Shown: in pieces, positions 14,091 to 15,606 of the stretch
Position numbering within the stretch: position 1 is the first letter of the stretch
Layout of the letters: every line of letters starts with the position of its first letter
Assembly (NCBI GenBank): GCA_902489225.1
Contig: CABTZA010000023.1
Coordinates: 1 to 15,606 of the forward strand
Direction of reading: 5' to 3'
Source: an uncultured Collinsella sp.
GTDB taxonomy: Bacteria > Actinomycetota > Coriobacteriia > Coriobacteriales > Coriobacteriaceae
DNA: 15,606 nucleotides
Program-made: the position numbers and the translations under genes
Notes under the pieces: model-generated
What the model was told of the DNA's origin: nothing
Database searches by the model: none
Seen by the model: the letters and a program-made list of their open reading frames with translations, nothing else

Positions 14091-14123
14091 AGAAAAGGGC
14101 CGAGGCTCAAAGCCCCGACCCTT
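14091..14123 (-). terminator. Rho-independent terminator of rho
   Basis: On the minus strand a 13-bp stem with two G-T pairs (AAGGGTCGGGGCT / AGCCTCGGCCCTT) and a TTG loop is followed by TTCT. It lies 38 bases after the rho stop codon. Confidence 0.88.
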
Positions 14124-14161
14124 TATTGCATTGATGACTATCGCTGCGTGTGGATGACAAC

Positions 14162-15606
14162 CTAGAACGTCTGCTCGTAGTCGCTGTGCTTTTTGGCCGA
14201 ACGCACCAGGAACTCCTGGTTGGTGTTGGTGCCCTTAAGACCCTTGATAAACGACGCAGCTGCGCGCTCGGTGTTGTTCATGCCGGCAAGAATGCGACGC
14301 AGGCCAAAGACAAACGGACGCATCTGCTCGTCAACCAACAGGTCCTCGTTACGCGTACCGGAGGCAACGGGGTCGATAGCCGGGAAGATGCGGCGGTCGG
14401 CCAGGTCGCGGTCGAGCTTGAGCTCCATGTTGCCGGTGCCCTTGAACTCCTCAAAGATGACCTCGTCCATCTTGGAGCCGGTGTCGATGAGGGCAGAGGC
14501 CAGGATGGTGAGCGAGCCACCGTTCTCGATATTGCGGGCTGCGCCCAGGAAGCGCTTGGGCGGATACAGTGCCGCCGAATCGACGCCGCCCGAAAGGATG
14601 CGGCCTGAGGCGGGCGCCGCCAAGTTGTAGGCGCGGGCAAGACGCGTGATGGAGTCGAGCACCACCACGACATCGCCGCCCAGCTCCACGATGCGCTTGG
14701 CGCGCTCGATGACGAGCTCTGCCACACGAGTGTGGTTGTCGGCGGGCATATCGAAGGTCGACGCCACAACCTCGCCCTTGATGGAACGCTGCATATCGGT
14801 AACCTCTTCGGGGCGCTCGTCGACGAGCAGGCAGATGAGGTGCACCTCGGGGTTGTTAATCGAGATAGACTGGCAGATCTTCTTGAGGATTGTGGTCTTG
14901 CCGGCCTTGGGCGGGGACACGATCAAGCCACGCTGACCCTTGCCGATCGGCGACACGATGTCGATGGCGCGACCGGTAATGGAGTCCTTGCCATGCTCCA
15001 TGCGCAGCGGCTCGTTGGGATAGACCGGGGTGAGGTCACCGAACTTGGGGCGGTTGCGAATCTGCTCGGGGTCTAGACCGTTGACGGTCGTGATTTTGGC
15101 GAGGCCGGCGCGCTTGTCGCCGCCGCGCGAAGGACGAAGCGAGCCCTCGATGACGTCGCCCGTGCGCAGACGCGCGGAGCGGATGAGGTAGGCGGGCACG
15201 AAGGCGTCGTCGTTGGACTTCATGTAGCCATGGGCATGGATGATACCGGAGCTGTCCGGACGAATCTGCAGGATGCCCTTGATGTCGCGGAAGCCCTCGG
15301 CCTTCGCGGCGGTGACGTAGATCTCCTCGACGAGCTCGGCTTTCTTCTTGCCGGTCGTCTCAATCTCGAACTCCTTGGCCTTCTCGCGCAGTTCGGCGAC
15401 CTTCATGGCCGCGAGCTCCTCGCGCGAAAGCGTGGGCTCAGTCGGAGCGGCATTGCGCTCCTTATTGCGCTGCTTGCGGTCGCGCTGACGGTTGCGGCGA
15501 TCGTTGTTACGCTCGTCCTTGCGCTCGTTGCGGTCATTACGCTCGTCGTTGCGCTTGTGCTGACGGCGGTTGGGGCGAGCGCTCTCTTCGGTCTCGACGG
15601 GGGCGG
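14162..15606 (-). CDS. rho: Transcription termination factor Rho (5' end outside window)
   Basis: Rho is the hexameric RNA helicase that ends untranslated transcripts. 480 residues are visible and the frame is open to the window edge, so the gene is partial. In order: an Arg/Asn/Asp/Lys-rich low-complexity region (about visible residues 6-47) typical of actinobacterial Rho, the Rho N-terminal helical domain (LSREELAAMKVAELREKA), a cold-shock-like RNA-binding domain (ILQIRPDSSGIIHAHGY), Walker A (SPPKAGKTT), Walker B (VVVVLDSITRLARAYN), the Q-loop ILSGGVDSAALYPPKRF, and the R-loop IDTGSKMDEVIFEEFKGTGN. The ATG at 15406 is internal to the N-terminal domain and is not the start. The basic region is likely an extra RNA-binding surface. 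It is followed by its own intrinsic terminator. Confidence 0.97.
   Translation of the reverse strand, partial: APVETEESARPNRRQHKRNDERNDRNERKDERNNDRRNRQRDRKQRNKERNAAPTEPTLSREELAAMKVAELREKAKEFEIETTGKKKAELVEEIYVTAAKAEGFRDIKGILQIRPDSSGIIHAHGYMKSNDDAFVPAYLIRSARLRTGDVIEGSLRPSRGGDKRAGLAKITTVNGLDPEQIRNRPKFGDLTPVYPNEPLRMEHGKDSITGRAIDIVSPIGKGQRGLIVSPPKAGKTTILKKICQSISINNPEVHLICLLVDERPEEVTDMQRSIKGEVVASTFDMPADNHTRVAELVIERAKRIVELGGDVVVVLDSITRLARAYNLAAPASGRILSGGVDSAALYPPKRFLGAARNIENGGSLTILASALIDTGSKMDEVIFEEFKGTGNMELKLDRDLADRRIFPAIDPVASGTRNEDLLVDEQMRPFVFGLRRILAGMNNTERAAASFIKGLKGTNTNQEFLVRSAKKHSDYEQTF

Noticed and set aside
14162..15406. Rho starting at the ATG at 15406
   Set aside because: That Met lies inside the Rho N-terminal domain and the frame continues open to the window edge.
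15480..15570. Short repeats in rho as a CRISPR array
   Set aside because: The repeats are coding, imperfect and in frame at 30 bases, without spacers; no CRISPR array or cas gene is seen anywhere in the window.

Overview
The window looks like chromosomal DNA of a high-GC Gram-positive anaerobe of the class Coriobacteriia, most likely Collinsella or a close relative. This is inferred from gene content and protein flavour, not from a database search. Codons are strongly GC-biased, Lys is almost always AAG in the best-expressed genes, genes are closely packed and overlapping, and a SUF operon with SufU, a Rho with an Arg/Asn-rich N-terminal region, a VanZ protein and a two-gene GGGtGRT module all fit that group.

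Layout. (1) 1-3460, plus strand: the end of a SUF iron-sulfur assembly operon, sufB (partial)-sufD-sufS-sufU, with every junction overlapping, closed by a strong terminator. (2) 3461-5274: a gene-poor, hairpin-rich stretch around one minus-strand REP-associated tyrosine transposase (RAYT). (3) 5275-7104, plus: a two-gene unit of a NifU/SufU-like cysteine protein and a GGGtGRT family protein, strongly codon-biased, with its own terminator. Its function is not established. (4) 7289-8815, plus: a solitary FAD enzyme of the fumarate reductase/L-aspartate oxidase fold that lacks the usual HPT active-site motif. (5) 8816-9556: paired quasi-palindromes, then a minus-strand tRNA operon (His-Lys-Lys) followed by a decayed duplicate of the tRNA-Lys 3' end and terminator. 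(6) 9667-10915, plus: a class I aminotransferase broken by a one-base frameshift. (7) 10915-12007, plus: a ROK-family fructokinase behind a perfect inverted repeat that overlaps its -10 box, ending in a bidirectional terminator. (8) 11993-15606, minus: rho (its 5' end lies outside the window), terminator, then a promoter driving an unrecognised two-helix membrane protein and a VanZ-like protein.

How it works together. SufS takes sulfur from cysteine, SufU relays it, and SufB/SufD (with SufC, presumably just upstream) build the Fe-S cluster. The GGGtGRT module 1.9 kb downstream carries a second U-type scaffold-like protein, so the region may group two Fe-S or sulfur-handling systems separated by a RAYT island. 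This is the best candidate here for an undescribed system. The other genes are ordinary housekeeping or metabolic genes, apart from the membrane protein/VanZ pair, whose role is unknown.
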